Shown here in pieces: positions 8,607-16,001 of a stretch of 64,000 nt of DNA. This stretch comes from Stutzerimonas stutzeri (GTDB lineage Bacteria > Pseudomonadota > Gammaproteobacteria > Pseudomonadales > Pseudomonadaceae): the NCBI RefSeq assembly GCF_002890915.1, contig NZ_POUT01000013.1:40868-104867 (forward strand), given 5' to 3'. The translations under genes were made by a program, and so were the position numbers. Positions within the stretch are counted from its first letter, which is position 1. Each line of letters opens with the position of its first letter. The notes beneath the pieces are model-generated. The model was not told the DNA's origin. It did no database searches and saw only the letters and a program-made list of their open reading frames with translations.

Positions 8607-9599
8607 ATGAAGCCGATCATTACCCTTGCCGGGCTTGTGCTGGCTGCCGCCAGCGCGTTCGCCCAGGCCGAGCCCATCGTCATCAAGTTCTCTCACGTAG
8701 TGGCCGAAGACACGCCCAAGGGCAAGGGTGCGCTGATGTTCAAGCGCCTGGCCGAAGAGCGTCTTCCGGGCCAGGTCAAGGTCGAGGTCTACCCGAACTC
8801 GACGCTGTTCGGCGATGCCACCGAACTGGAGGCGCTGCGTAACGACGAGGTGCAGCTGCTGGCTCCGTCGCTGGCCAAGTTCGAGCAGTACACCAAGCAG
8901 TTGCAGGTATTCGACCTGCCCTTCCTGTTCGACGACCTCGATGCGGTCAACCGCTTCCAGAAGCGCGCCAAGGGCCGGCAATTGCTGCGCTCGATGGAAG
9001 ACAAGAACATCACCGGCCTGGCCTATTGGCACAATGGCATGAAGCAGCTCAGCGCCACCCGCGCGCTGCGCATGCCACGCGACGCCTCCGGCCTGAGCTT
9101 CCGCATCCAGCCTTCGGCAGTGCTCGAAGCGCAGTTCGGCGCGGTGGGGGCTTCGACCCAGAAGCTGGCCTTCGCCGAGGTCTACAACGCACTCAAGGCC
9201 GGCACCGTGCAGGGTGCGGAAAACCCCTGGTCGAACATCTACAGCAAGAAGATGCACACCGTGCAGCCCTACATCACCGAGACCGATCATGGGGTGCTGG
9301 ACTACATGGTGGTCACCAATACCCGCTTCTGGATGGGCATGCCCCACCAGATCCGCTATGAACTGGAAGCCATCCTCGACGAAGTGAGCTACATGGTGAA
9401 CCTCGAGGCCGAGAAACTGAACCAGGCCGACCGCGAGCGCATCCGCCAGTCCGGTACCTCGGAGCTGATCACCCTCACGCCGGAAGAACGCGAAGCCTGG
9501 CGCGACGCGATGCGCCCGGTCTGGCAGCGGTTCGAATCGGTGATCGGCGCGGACATCATCAAGGCGGCAGAAACCGTCAACCGCAAGCAACGCAACTGA
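8607..9599 (+). CDS. dctP: TRAP transporter substrate-binding protein, DctP family (orphan)
   Basis: A 330-residue periplasmic binding protein. It has a signal peptide (about residues 1-21) and the DctP-family core FSHVVAEDTPKGKGA. The conserved Arg in SFRIQPS normally binds the carboxylate of the ligand, and the conserved NPWSN segment follows. In the family it delivers C4-dicarboxylates or related acids to a DctQ-DctM permease. No dctQ or dctM lies nearby: the left neighbour is an efflux operon and the right neighbour is the quinoprotein cluster. It may therefore serve a permease encoded elsewhere, or act in sensing. Its start is ATG at 8607 with a weak AAAGAG site. Confidence 0.85.
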   Translation: MKPIITLAGLVLAAASAFAQAEPIVIKFSHVVAEDTPKGKGALMFKRLAEERLPGQVKVEVYPNSTLFGDATELEALRNDEVQLLAPSLAKFEQYTKQLQVFDLPFLFDDLDAVNRFQKRAKGRQLLRSMEDKNITGLAYWHNGMKQLSATRALRMPRDASGLSFRIQPSAVLEAQFGAVGASTQKLAFAEVYNALKAGTVQGAENPWSNIYSKKMHTVQPYITETDHGVLDYMVVTNTRFWMGMPHQIRYELEAILDEVSYMVNLEAEKLNQADRERIRQSGTSELITLTPEEREAWRDAMRPVWQRFESVIGADIIKAAETVNRKQRN

Positions 9600-9608
9600 A
9601 AGATCGAT

Positions 9609-9822
9609 GGGCAGGCCTACGGCCTGCATCGCCGCGAGGGCGCGCCTCCCACTGGGTTCGGTGCACCGGCTGCCTTCGCGGGAGGCCCGACCTCGGGGCG
9701 AGGCTCTTGAGCTTCGGGCAGGCCTACGGCCTGCATCGCCGCGAGGGCGCGCCTCCCACTGGGTTCGGTGTGCACCGACTGCCTTCGTGGGAGGCCCGAC
9801 CTCGGGGCGAGGCTTTATAAGC
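9609..9822. repeat. Two tandem copies of a ~107-bp GC-rich unit
   Basis: Copy one runs 9609-9715 and copy two 9716 to about 9822. They are nearly identical; copy two has two extra bases in the middle and a changed 3' end. Each unit holds inverted segments (CGCGAGGGCGCGCCTCCCAC against GTGGGAGGCCCGACC), so it can fold into a stem. This is the look of Pseudomonas REP/BIME-type intergenic repeats. It lies between a plus-strand and a minus-strand gene and could act as a two-way transcription end. The remainder of the gap to 9889 shows nothing further. Confidence 0.75.
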
Positions 9823-9889
9823 TGGCCTGTGACTGTTCCTGAGGCGCGCCCACGGGTTCGGGGGTATCCGCCGCGCCTGTGGCCCGCCC

Positions 9890-10819
9890 CTACTCGTCCA
9901 CCCGCTGCAGCTGCCTGGCTTCGTACCCCGGATAGAGATGGCTGACGCTGCGAATCAGCTCGTAGCGCGTCAGGCTGACGCCGGCGAAACGCTCGGGAAT
10001 GGGGCTGTGGATCACCTCGTTCATGTCCTCCCCGTTGGCCGCCGCATCGCGCAGCAGGCCGTCGAGCCAGCCGAGATAATCACGCATCTGCGCGAACGGC
10101 GCCGCATCGTCGGCGAGCGGTCCGTGGCCAGGCACCAGGCGCTTCCACGGCAGGGCTTCGAGGGTGTCGAGATCCGTCAGCCAGACATCCAGGCCCGGGC
10201 TGTTGGGCGTGGTCAGGGCACGCTGGTAGAAGAGAATGTCGCCGGCGAACAGCACGCCGCTGCGTTCATCGAGAATCGCCAGATCGGCTCCGGTATGCCC
10301 GCGCAGTTCCAGCAGGCGCAACCTGCGCCCGCCGATTTCCAGTACACCGGGCTGAAGCATCTCGGACGGCAGCAACACTTCGGTTCCGCGCATCCAGTCG
10401 CCGACCAGGCGGTACATGTTCTCGGCCATGGCATCGCCCTGCTCGCGCAGCAATTCGGTGGTGCCGGCCAGGGCGGCGATGGGCACGTCGGCGAAGGCCT
10501 GGTTGCCGAGCACGTGGTCGGGATGATGATGGGTGAGCAGCACCTTGACGACGGGCTGTTCGGTAACACCGGCGATGGCCGCGCGCATGGCCTCGCCGTA
10601 GCGTCGGGACGGCCCGCTGTCGATCACCAGCACACCGGCACCGGTGACGATGAAACCGGTGTTGACGATATTGCCGCCGTTGCGCTGGTCGAAGTTGTCG
10701 GTCGAGCCTTCCAGCAACCAGACGTTCTCGGCGATCTGTCGCGGCTGCAGCTGGTAGCGCAACTCGGCCTGTGCCGGCAGCGCCAGGCAGAGCGCAATGA
10801 TCAGGATGGGCAGGCGCAT
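9890..10819 (-). CDS. Periplasmic metallo-beta-lactamase-fold hydrolase of quinoprotein relay clusters
   Basis: A 309-residue exported protein with a signal peptide (residues 1-18, ending in AQA). Its metallo-beta-lactamase fold has the zinc motif HHHPDH at residues 97-102. The start is ATG at 10819 behind AAAGGAGA; the longer open frame lacks a signal peptide. It belongs with the SoxH-related zinc metallohydrolases found beside PQQ dehydrogenases (quinoprotein relay system zinc metallohydrolase). It is the last of four minus-strand genes that also encode a SoxYZ-like carrier, a binding protein and cytochrome c550. The reaction is unproven; thioester or persulfide hydrolysis on the carrier is a reasonable guess. 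Confidence 0.82.
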   Translation of the reverse strand: MRLPILIIALCLALPAQAELRYQLQPRQIAENVWLLEGSTDNFDQRNGGNIVNTGFIVTGAGVLVIDSGPSRRYGEAMRAAIAGVTEQPVVKVLLTHHHPDHVLGNQAFADVPIAALAGTTELLREQGDAMAENMYRLVGDWMRGTEVLLPSEMLQPGVLEIGGRRLRLLELRGHTGADLAILDERSGVLFAGDILFYQRALTTPNSPGLDVWLTDLDTLEALPWKRLVPGHGPLADDAAPFAQMRDYLGWLDGLLRDAAANGEDMNEVIHSPIPERFAGVSLTRYELIRSVSHLYPGYEARQLQRVDE

Positions 10820-10868
10820 GTCATCTCCTTTGCCTGGGTGTTTCGCCGCTGGCACGTGCCGGGGCGGG

Positions 10869-11618
10869 CTACAACGCCGCCTCGAACTCGTTGCCATTGT
10901 TGTCGCGCAGCCATAGCCGGGCGCCTTGCCGGTCCTTCACTTCCAGGCTCAGCGTCGGGTTTTCGCTGACGGCCGGATACAGTTCCAGCGTGGCCAGTAC
11001 GTTGCCGGCCGTATCGCGCAGCTGTGCCTGGTTGAGGAAGAACTCCGGGATTCCGCCGACCAGGCCGTTGTCCATCGGGTGCGATACCTGTAGCCGCAGG
11101 CGGCTGCCGTCGCCGCGCCCGAAGCGCTTGCCGACGATCGTGCCCAGGCGGTCCTCCCATCCGGGTTGCGCCCGCACCACGCTCGGCGCGGTGCAGCCGC
11201 CACCGGCGGCATCGACCTTGGCCGAGCCCACGTGCCAGAGGCCATCGCGGGTCAGCACCGCCGCGCGGATCGGCGTCGCCTGTTCCACGCGGATGCGGAT
11301 GGCCACCAGCGGCAATACCTGCGCGCCGGGCACGAAGCTGAACACCCGCGGAATGGGATTGAGATCGGCCCAGGCCTCGATGCGTACCACTTCGTCGCCC
11401 AGCGCCCGGGCATCGATATGCACCGGCACCTGGCGCGCATCCTCGGCGAACGGCGGCACCTGCACCCGCACGCGTTCGTCGAACACGTAGGGTTCACCGC
11501 CGAGCAGGCCCTTGTGGTGGTATTCCCACATGACCGATTGCAGCGGATCGGGCTCGGCCGCCTGCAGGACAGCGGCCTGCACGGCCAGCAGGAACACCAA
11601 CAAGACTCGAATGCTCAT
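10869..11618 (-). CDS. Fused SoxYZ-like carrier protein of the quinoprotein cluster
   Basis: A 249-residue exported protein with a signal peptide of about 21 residues. It carries a SoxY-like domain and then a SoxZ-like domain in one chain. At the domain junction lies AAGGGCTAPS with Cys142, the position where SoxY proteins carry the swinging-arm Cys that holds sulfur intermediates. The protein has one free Cys at this site, unlike separate SoxY and SoxZ. The start is ATG at 11618 after GAGGAGG. Forms like this occur next to PQQ dehydrogenases; the natural cargo is unknown. It lies 49 bp before the hydrolase, consistent with hydrolase and carrier working together. Confidence 0.82.
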   Translation of the reverse strand: MSIRVLLVFLLAVQAAVLQAAEPDPLQSVMWEYHHKGLLGGEPYVFDERVRVQVPPFAEDARQVPVHIDARALGDEVVRIEAWADLNPIPRVFSFVPGAQVLPLVAIRIRVEQATPIRAAVLTRDGLWHVGSAKVDAAGGGCTAPSVVRAQPGWEDRLGTIVGKRFGRGDGSRLRLQVSHPMDNGLVGGIPEFFLNQAQLRDTAGNVLATLELYPAVSENPTLSLEVKDRQGARLWLRDNNGNEFEAAL

Positions 11619-11648
11619 GTCGCCTCCTCGGCATGGGGCCATATCGCC

Positions 11649-12566
11649 TCAATGCCCCGCCACGTCACGCTCCACATCCTGGTACAGCCCGGGCAGCTCA
11701 TAGTGCAGCCCGTAGCCGGCGTAGAGCTTTTCCATGTCCCCGTCCTGGATCAGCGTTTCCAGCACTTCCTCCAGCGCATAGGCCAGTTGCCGGTTGGACT
11801 CGTGGACCGCCATGCCCAGGTCCCAGACCTGCTTGCCCATGTTCGGATAGGCGTTCTCGGCAAGCTTCAGGTGGCTGTCCCCAGCCTGCGCGAGCAGCCA
11901 TTCGATTTCACCGCGCATGGCCATGGTCGCATCGACTTCGCCCCGACGCATGGCAGCGAACGCTTCCTGCACGGTCGGATAGTGATGGGCGTTCTTGGCC
12001 AGCCGCCCCTCGAACACCGAAGACAGGTAGAACGACGGTACGCTGTCCACCTCGACGCCGACCGGGTGGTACTGGAAGATCGCCACGCTGGGAACCGCGT
12101 CGATCCGGCGGTCATCGTAGGCCGCCTGCCAGCGCTCGCGCTGGTAGGGCCCGAACATCACCACCAGTTCGTTGATCAGCTCGCCCAGCTCGTTGCGCTT
12201 GTAGGAGAACTCGCGGTCGTAGGGCACGCGCAGCATCACGTCGGCAAGCACGCCGCTGCGCAGGTAGTGTCCCTTCCAGATGAAGTTGCGCAGGTCGTCG
12301 TCCAGGGTTTCGTCCGGGGTCACCCACAGTATCTGCAGGTCCAGCCCCAGGCCTTCGGCGAGCTTGCCGGCCAGCTCCACATCCACGCCGCGCGGCCGGC
12401 CATCCTGCAGGTAGCTGTACGGTGGGAAATTCTCGTACATGGCCACCTTGAGCACGCCCGACTCGATGATGTCGTCGTAGGCGCGCACCTTCACCACGTC
12501 CGCCTGCGCGAATGCGCAGCAGAGCAGCAGGCACAGCGCCAGGACCCGCCGGCCCAGGCACCTCAC
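11649..12566 (-). CDS. Quinoprotein-associated substrate-binding-like protein (MoxJ/PedG type)
   Basis: A 305-residue periplasmic solute-binding-like protein (family 3 fold). The hydrophobic signal LALCLLLCCAFAQA is followed by KVAMYENFPPYSYLQDGRPRG and a two-lobed domain. The start is taken as GTG at 12566, which overlaps the cytochrome stop in a GTGA. An ATG start further upstream would lie inside the cytochrome gene. Related MoxJ proteins assist methanol dehydrogenase maturation, and the equivalent gene in P. putida is pedG. A chaperone or assembly role for ExaA is therefore likelier than transport, as no permease is adjacent. Confidence 0.8.
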   Translation of the reverse strand: MRCLGRRVLALCLLLCCAFAQADVVKVRAYDDIIESGVLKVAMYENFPPYSYLQDGRPRGVDVELAGKLAEGLGLDLQILWVTPDETLDDDLRNFIWKGHYLRSGVLADVMLRVPYDREFSYKRNELGELINELVVMFGPYQRERWQAAYDDRRIDAVPSVAIFQYHPVGVEVDSVPSFYLSSVFEGRLAKNAHHYPTVQEAFAAMRRGEVDATMAMRGEIEWLLAQAGDSHLKLAENAYPNMGKQVWDLGMAVHESNRQLAYALEEVLETLIQDGDMEKLYAGYGLHYELPGLYQDVERDVAGH

Positions 12567-13000
12567 TGCTTGGCTGCCTCGGATTCGATATAGGTACGGA
12601 TCGCCCACAGCGCTTCCTGGCTGAGGGTGTCGGCCATGCGCGGCATGTACACCGCACCGTCGCGCACCGCACCGTTGATCACGCGCTCCTTGAACCACTC
12701 GTCACCGTCGTAGCTGGCCTCCAGCTCGCGCAGGTCCGGGGCGATGCCGCCGGAGATGGCTTCCAGGCCGTGGCAACGGGCGCAGTTCTGGTTATAGGCC
12801 GAAGAGCCGATCTCCACCGCCAGGTCATGATGTTCGCTCGGCGCGCGGTAGGGATTCTCCTCCACCCATTCCTCACCGAGCGAGGGCAGGCCCTTGGTGT
12901 TGACGGGTTGCGGCGTCACGTCGCCATGCGCCAGCACGAGGCCGGACATCCCCAGAAAGCCTGCGGTCAGCAGTGCGCGCATATGCATCTTGTTATTCAT
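12563..13000 (-). CDS. exaB: Periplasmic cytochrome c550, electron acceptor of ExaA
   Basis: A 145-residue class I c-type cytochrome with a signal peptide. The haem site is CARCH (Cys73, Cys76, His77), with a probable axial Met in VYMPRM (Met119 or Met122). The length equals the P. aeruginosa ExaB that I recall. It takes electrons from the PQQ alcohol dehydrogenase and passes them to the terminal oxidases. The start is ATG at 13000 behind GAGG; the longer frame has no signal peptide. It faces exaA across 322 bp, so the two are divergently transcribed rather than co-transcribed. The P. putida name is pedF. Confidence 0.92.
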   Translation of the reverse strand: MNNKMHMRALLTAGFLGMSGLVLAHGDVTPQPVNTKGLPSLGEEWVEENPYRAPSEHHDLAVEIGSSAYNQNCARCHGLEAISGGIAPDLRELEASYDGDEWFKERVINGAVRDGAVYMPRMADTLSQEALWAIRTYIESEAAKQ

Positions 13001-13322
13001 GACTACCACCTCATTTGCTAAAACCGTGCAAGGCAGCTCCCATCGGAGCGCATGGTGGTCATGTTGGCGGTGCGGCCGAATCGGCAGAATCCTGCTTTGG
13101 ACGCCTGCTTCTCCTCCCTTGGTAGTGGGTTTTGCCACCGTCTTTGGCAGCAGGTCGGATGCCACTGCGGTAGCAAGGCCAAATCACCGGGCGTTTGGGA
13201 AGTTTTCCCGGCAATCGCGGGAGCATTTCCGTATCGGCGCCGTCGTCGCGCTTTCGATAATCGAATCGCCAGGCCACCGGCAGACGGCGGCCTCGTCCGA
13301 ATCGACCAAGGGAATCGCAACC
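13001..13322. promoter_or_regulatory. Divergent exaB/exaA control region
   Basis: A 322-bp gene-free interval between the cytochrome and the dehydrogenase. GGTAGTGGG at 13121-13129 reads on minus as CCCACTACC, a degenerate form of a site seen at two other cluster promoters. The right half carries a block shared with the TonB-receptor remnant, described separately. The exaA ribosome site is AAGGGA just before 13323. Confidence 0.6.
13169..13263 (+). promoter_or_regulatory. Conserved upstream block of exaA with paired palindromes
   Basis: This 95-bp block starts with GGTAGCAAG and ends with CGATAATCG. Inside are two imperfect palindromes, GGGAAGTTTTCCC at 13197-13209 and GGGAGCATTTCC at 13219-13230, with centres about 22 bp apart (two helical turns). 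The same order and length occur on minus at 18475-18568 upstream of a TonB-receptor remnant, with roughly 70% identity by hand alignment. Spacing on one DNA face suggests a dimeric regulator binding in tandem. The bound protein is not known; the two LuxR-type regulators of the cluster are the obvious candidates. Confidence 0.7.
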
Positions 13323-15182
13323 ATGACAACAAGATCGCACCCCGGCACAACCCGCCCGCTCGCCCTCGCGGTACTCGCCGGCAGCCTCGCGCTGGGCGGC
13401 AATGCCCAGGCCAAGCCGGTCAGTTGGGAAGACATCGCCAACGACCATCTTTCCACCGAAAGCGTCCTGCAATACGGCCTGGGCACCCACGCCCAGCGCT
13501 GGAGCCCGCTGGCGCAGGTCAACGAGCGCAACGTGTTCAAGCTGACACCGGCCTGGTCGTTCTCCTTCGGCGACGAGAAACAGCGCGGCCAGGAATCCCA
13601 GGCCATCGTCCACGACGGCGTGATCTACGTGACCGGCTCCTATTCGCGCGTCTTCGCCCTGGATGCCAGGACCGGCAAGCGCCTGTGGAGCTACGCCCAC
13701 CGCCTGCCCGACGACATCCGCCCGTGCTGCGACGTGGTCAACCGCGGCGCCGCCATCTACGGCGACAAGATCTACTTCGGCACCCTCGATGCCCGCGTCG
13801 TGGCCTTGAACAAGGACACCGGCAAGGTCGTCTGGAACAAGAAGTTCGGCGATCATGCCGCCGGCTACACCATGACCGGCGCGCCGACCCTGGTGAAGGA
13901 TGGCAAGAGCGGCAAGGTGCTGCTGATCCACGGCAGCTCCGGCGACGAGTTCGGCGTGGTCGGCAAGCTGTTCGCCCGCGACCCGGACACCGGCGAGGAA
14001 ATCTGGATGCGGCCCTTCGTCGAAGGCCACATGGGCCGCCTCAACGGCAAGGACAGCAGCCCCACCGGCGACATCAAGGCGCCGTCCTGGCCGGACGACG
14101 CCAACTCGCCCACCGGCAAGGCCGAAGCCTGGAGCCAGGGCGGCGGTGCGCCGTGGCAGAGCGCGAGCTTCGATGCCGAGACCAACACCATCATCGTCGG
14201 CGCCGGCAACCCAGCCCCGTGGAACGGCTGGGCGCGCACCGCCAAGGACGGCAAGCCGCAGGACTACGACAGCCTCTACACCTCCGGCCAGGTCGGCGTC
14301 GACCCGAGCACCGGCGAGGTGAAGTGGTTCTACCAGCACACGCCGAACGATGCCTGGGACTTCTCCGGCAACAACGAACTGGTGCTGTTCGACTACAAGG
14401 ACAAGGCCGGCAAGACGGTCAAGGCCACCGCCCACGCCGACCGCAACGGCTTTTTCTACGTGGTCGACCGCAAGGACGGCAAGCTCAAGAACGCCTTCCC
14501 CTTCGTCGACGGCATCACCTGGGCCAGCCACATCGACCTCGAGAGCGGCCGGCCGGTGGAGAACGAAGGCCAGCGCCCGCCCAGGCCGGAACCAGGCGAG
14601 AAGCACGGCAAGTCGGTGGAAGTCTCGCCACCCTTCCTCGGCGGCAAGAACTGGAATCCCATGGCCTACAGCCAGGACACCGGGCTGTTCTACGTGCCGG
14701 CCAACCACTGGAAGGAGGACTACTGGACCGAGGAAGTCAGCTACAAGAAGGGCTCGGCCTACCTCGGCCAGGGTTTCCGCATCAAGCGCATGTACGACGA
14801 TCACGTCGGTATCCTGCGCGCCATGAACCCCACCACCGGCAAGGTGGCATGGGAACACAAGGAGAAACTGCCGCTGTGGGCCGGCGTGCTGGCGACCAAG
14901 GGCAACCTGGTGTTCACCGGCACCAGCGACGGCTACTTCAAGGCCTTCGATGCCAGGACCGGCGACGAGCTGTGGAAATTCCAGACCGGCAGCGGAATCA
15001 TCTCGCCGCCGATCACCTGGGAGCAGGACGGCGAGCAGTACATCGGCGTGACCGTCGGCTACGGCGGCGCGGTACCGCTGTGGGGCGGCGACATGGCCGT
15101 GCTGACCAAGCCGGTCGCCCAGGGCGGCTCGTTCTGGGTGTTCAAGCTGCCGCAATGGGAGAACAAGACCGCACAGCGCTGA
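13323..15182 (+). CDS. exaA: PQQ-dependent alcohol dehydrogenase (quinoprotein ethanol dehydrogenase), calcium type
   Basis: A 619-residue periplasmic enzyme with a signal peptide ending near NAQA and an eight-bladed propeller with tryptophan-docking repeats. It oxidises primary and aromatic alcohols to aldehydes using PQQ. Visible hallmarks are the vicinal disulfide pair Cys135-Cys136 in RPCCDVV and the catalytic Asp346 in AWDFSGNNE. Lanthanide enzymes have Asp two residues after this base, and here it is Ser348, so the enzyme is the calcium (ExaA/PedE) type. The start is ATG at 13323 behind AAGGGA. Electrons go to the divergent cytochrome c550. No pqq genes are in the window. Confidence 0.95.
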   Translation: MTTRSHPGTTRPLALAVLAGSLALGGNAQAKPVSWEDIANDHLSTESVLQYGLGTHAQRWSPLAQVNERNVFKLTPAWSFSFGDEKQRGQESQAIVHDGVIYVTGSYSRVFALDARTGKRLWSYAHRLPDDIRPCCDVVNRGAAIYGDKIYFGTLDARVVALNKDTGKVVWNKKFGDHAAGYTMTGAPTLVKDGKSGKVLLIHGSSGDEFGVVGKLFARDPDTGEEIWMRPFVEGHMGRLNGKDSSPTGDIKAPSWPDDANSPTGKAEAWSQGGGAPWQSASFDAETNTIIVGAGNPAPWNGWARTAKDGKPQDYDSLYTSGQVGVDPSTGEVKWFYQHTPNDAWDFSGNNELVLFDYKDKAGKTVKATAHADRNGFFYVVDRKDGKLKNAFPFVDGITWASHIDLESGRPVENEGQRPPRPEPGEKHGKSVEVSPPFLGGKNWNPMAYSQDTGLFYVPANHWKEDYWTEEVSYKKGSAYLGQGFRIKRMYDDHVGILRAMNPTTGKVAWEHKEKLPLWAGVLATKGNLVFTGTSDGYFKAFDARTGDELWKFQTGSGIISPPITWEQDGEQYIGVTVGYGGAVPLWGGDMAVLTKPVAQGGSFWVFKLPQWENKTAQR

Positions 15183-15193
15183 ACCGGGCCGAC

Positions 15194-15222
15194 GCCGTGC
15201 CTGCCGCCTCGACGGGCACGGC
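15194..15222 (+). other. Hairpin between exaA and the pentapeptide gene
   Basis: GCCGTGCC at 15194-15201 pairs with GGCACGGC at 15215-15222, 11 nt after the exaA stop. No T-run follows. It may limit read-through or protect the exaA 3' end while the next gene is transcribed at a lower level. Confidence 0.4.
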
Positions 15223-15338
15223 CACGCACAGGTTCGCGGGGCGATCCCATCGCATGCCCGGCTCCGGGTTGGCGCTCTCGCCGGTCATGCTGGAGCGCCC
15301 CGCGCAACCGCCTTCCTCCCCTTCGAACGAGAACTGCC

Positions 15339-15992
15339 ATGAAGACACTTCACAGCCTGTCGTTGCCCCTGATCCTGCTCGCCGGCACCGCCGCGTTCGC
15401 CGCCGACGACTTGCCGCTGACCATCAACGGCTGCGTCATCCAGCCGCAAAGCCACTGCCCGAACGCCGACCTGCGCGGGGCCGATCTCAGCAACCAGGAC
15501 CTGCGCAAGATCGATCTCGCCGGCGCCAACCTTGCCGGCGCCAACCTGCGCCACGCCAACCTCGACCTGGCCAACCTGGAGAAGGCCGACCTTTCCGGCG
15601 CCACCCTCAACCGCGCCAGCCTGCAGCAGGCCAACCTGCGCCTGGCGAACCTCACTGGCGCCCGGCTGGTCGCCATCCAGGGCTGGGGCCTGTTCGCCCA
15701 GGCCGCGCAGTTCAAGGGCGCCGACCTCACTGCCGCCTACCTCGAATTCGCCCGCATGAGCGGCGCCAGGCTGCACGACAGCAACCTGCACGCCGCCGAC
15801 CTGGAAATGGCCTGGCTGAGCAAGGCCGACCTCGCTGGCGCCAATCTCACCGATGCCAACCTGCAAGAAGCCAAGTTCAACGATGCCAACCTGGCCAATG
15901 CCATCTTAAGCGGTGCCCGGCGGCATTATGCGACCTTCCAGGGAACCCATATGGAGGGTTGCCGGGACTGCCCGCTGGATTGGGAGAAGTAG
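15339..15992 (+). CDS. Exported pentapeptide-repeat protein
   Basis: A 217-residue protein with a signal peptide (residues 1-21, ending AFA). The body is almost all A(N/D)Lxx pentapeptide repeats (about residues 43-200), which form a right-handed quadrilateral beta-helix. Cysteines cluster at the two ends: Cys32 and Cys40 before the helix, and a CxxC pair (Cys208, Cys211 in GCRDC) after it. In the periplasm these may form capping disulfides or act in redox chemistry. It follows exaA on the same strand, 156 bp downstream, as in other ped/exa clusters. No function is established. Confidence 0.85.
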   Translation: MKTLHSLSLPLILLAGTAAFAADDLPLTINGCVIQPQSHCPNADLRGADLSNQDLRKIDLAGANLAGANLRHANLDLANLEKADLSGATLNRASLQQANLRLANLTGARLVAIQGWGLFAQAAQFKGADLTAAYLEFARMSGARLHDSNLHAADLEMAWLSKADLAGANLTDANLQEAKFNDANLANAILSGARRHYATFQGTHMEGCRDCPLDWEK

Positions 15993-16001
15993 CCCAGGCG
16001 C

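Noticed and set aside
9609..9822. Tandem repeats as a possible CRISPR array
   Set aside because: There are only two copies of a 107-bp unit with no unique spacers and no cas genes.
10891..11490. 199-codon open frame on plus opposite the SoxYZ-like gene
   Set aside because: The translation is Ser/Arg/Thr-rich with no motif; the minus-strand gene has signal peptide, ribosome site and family features.
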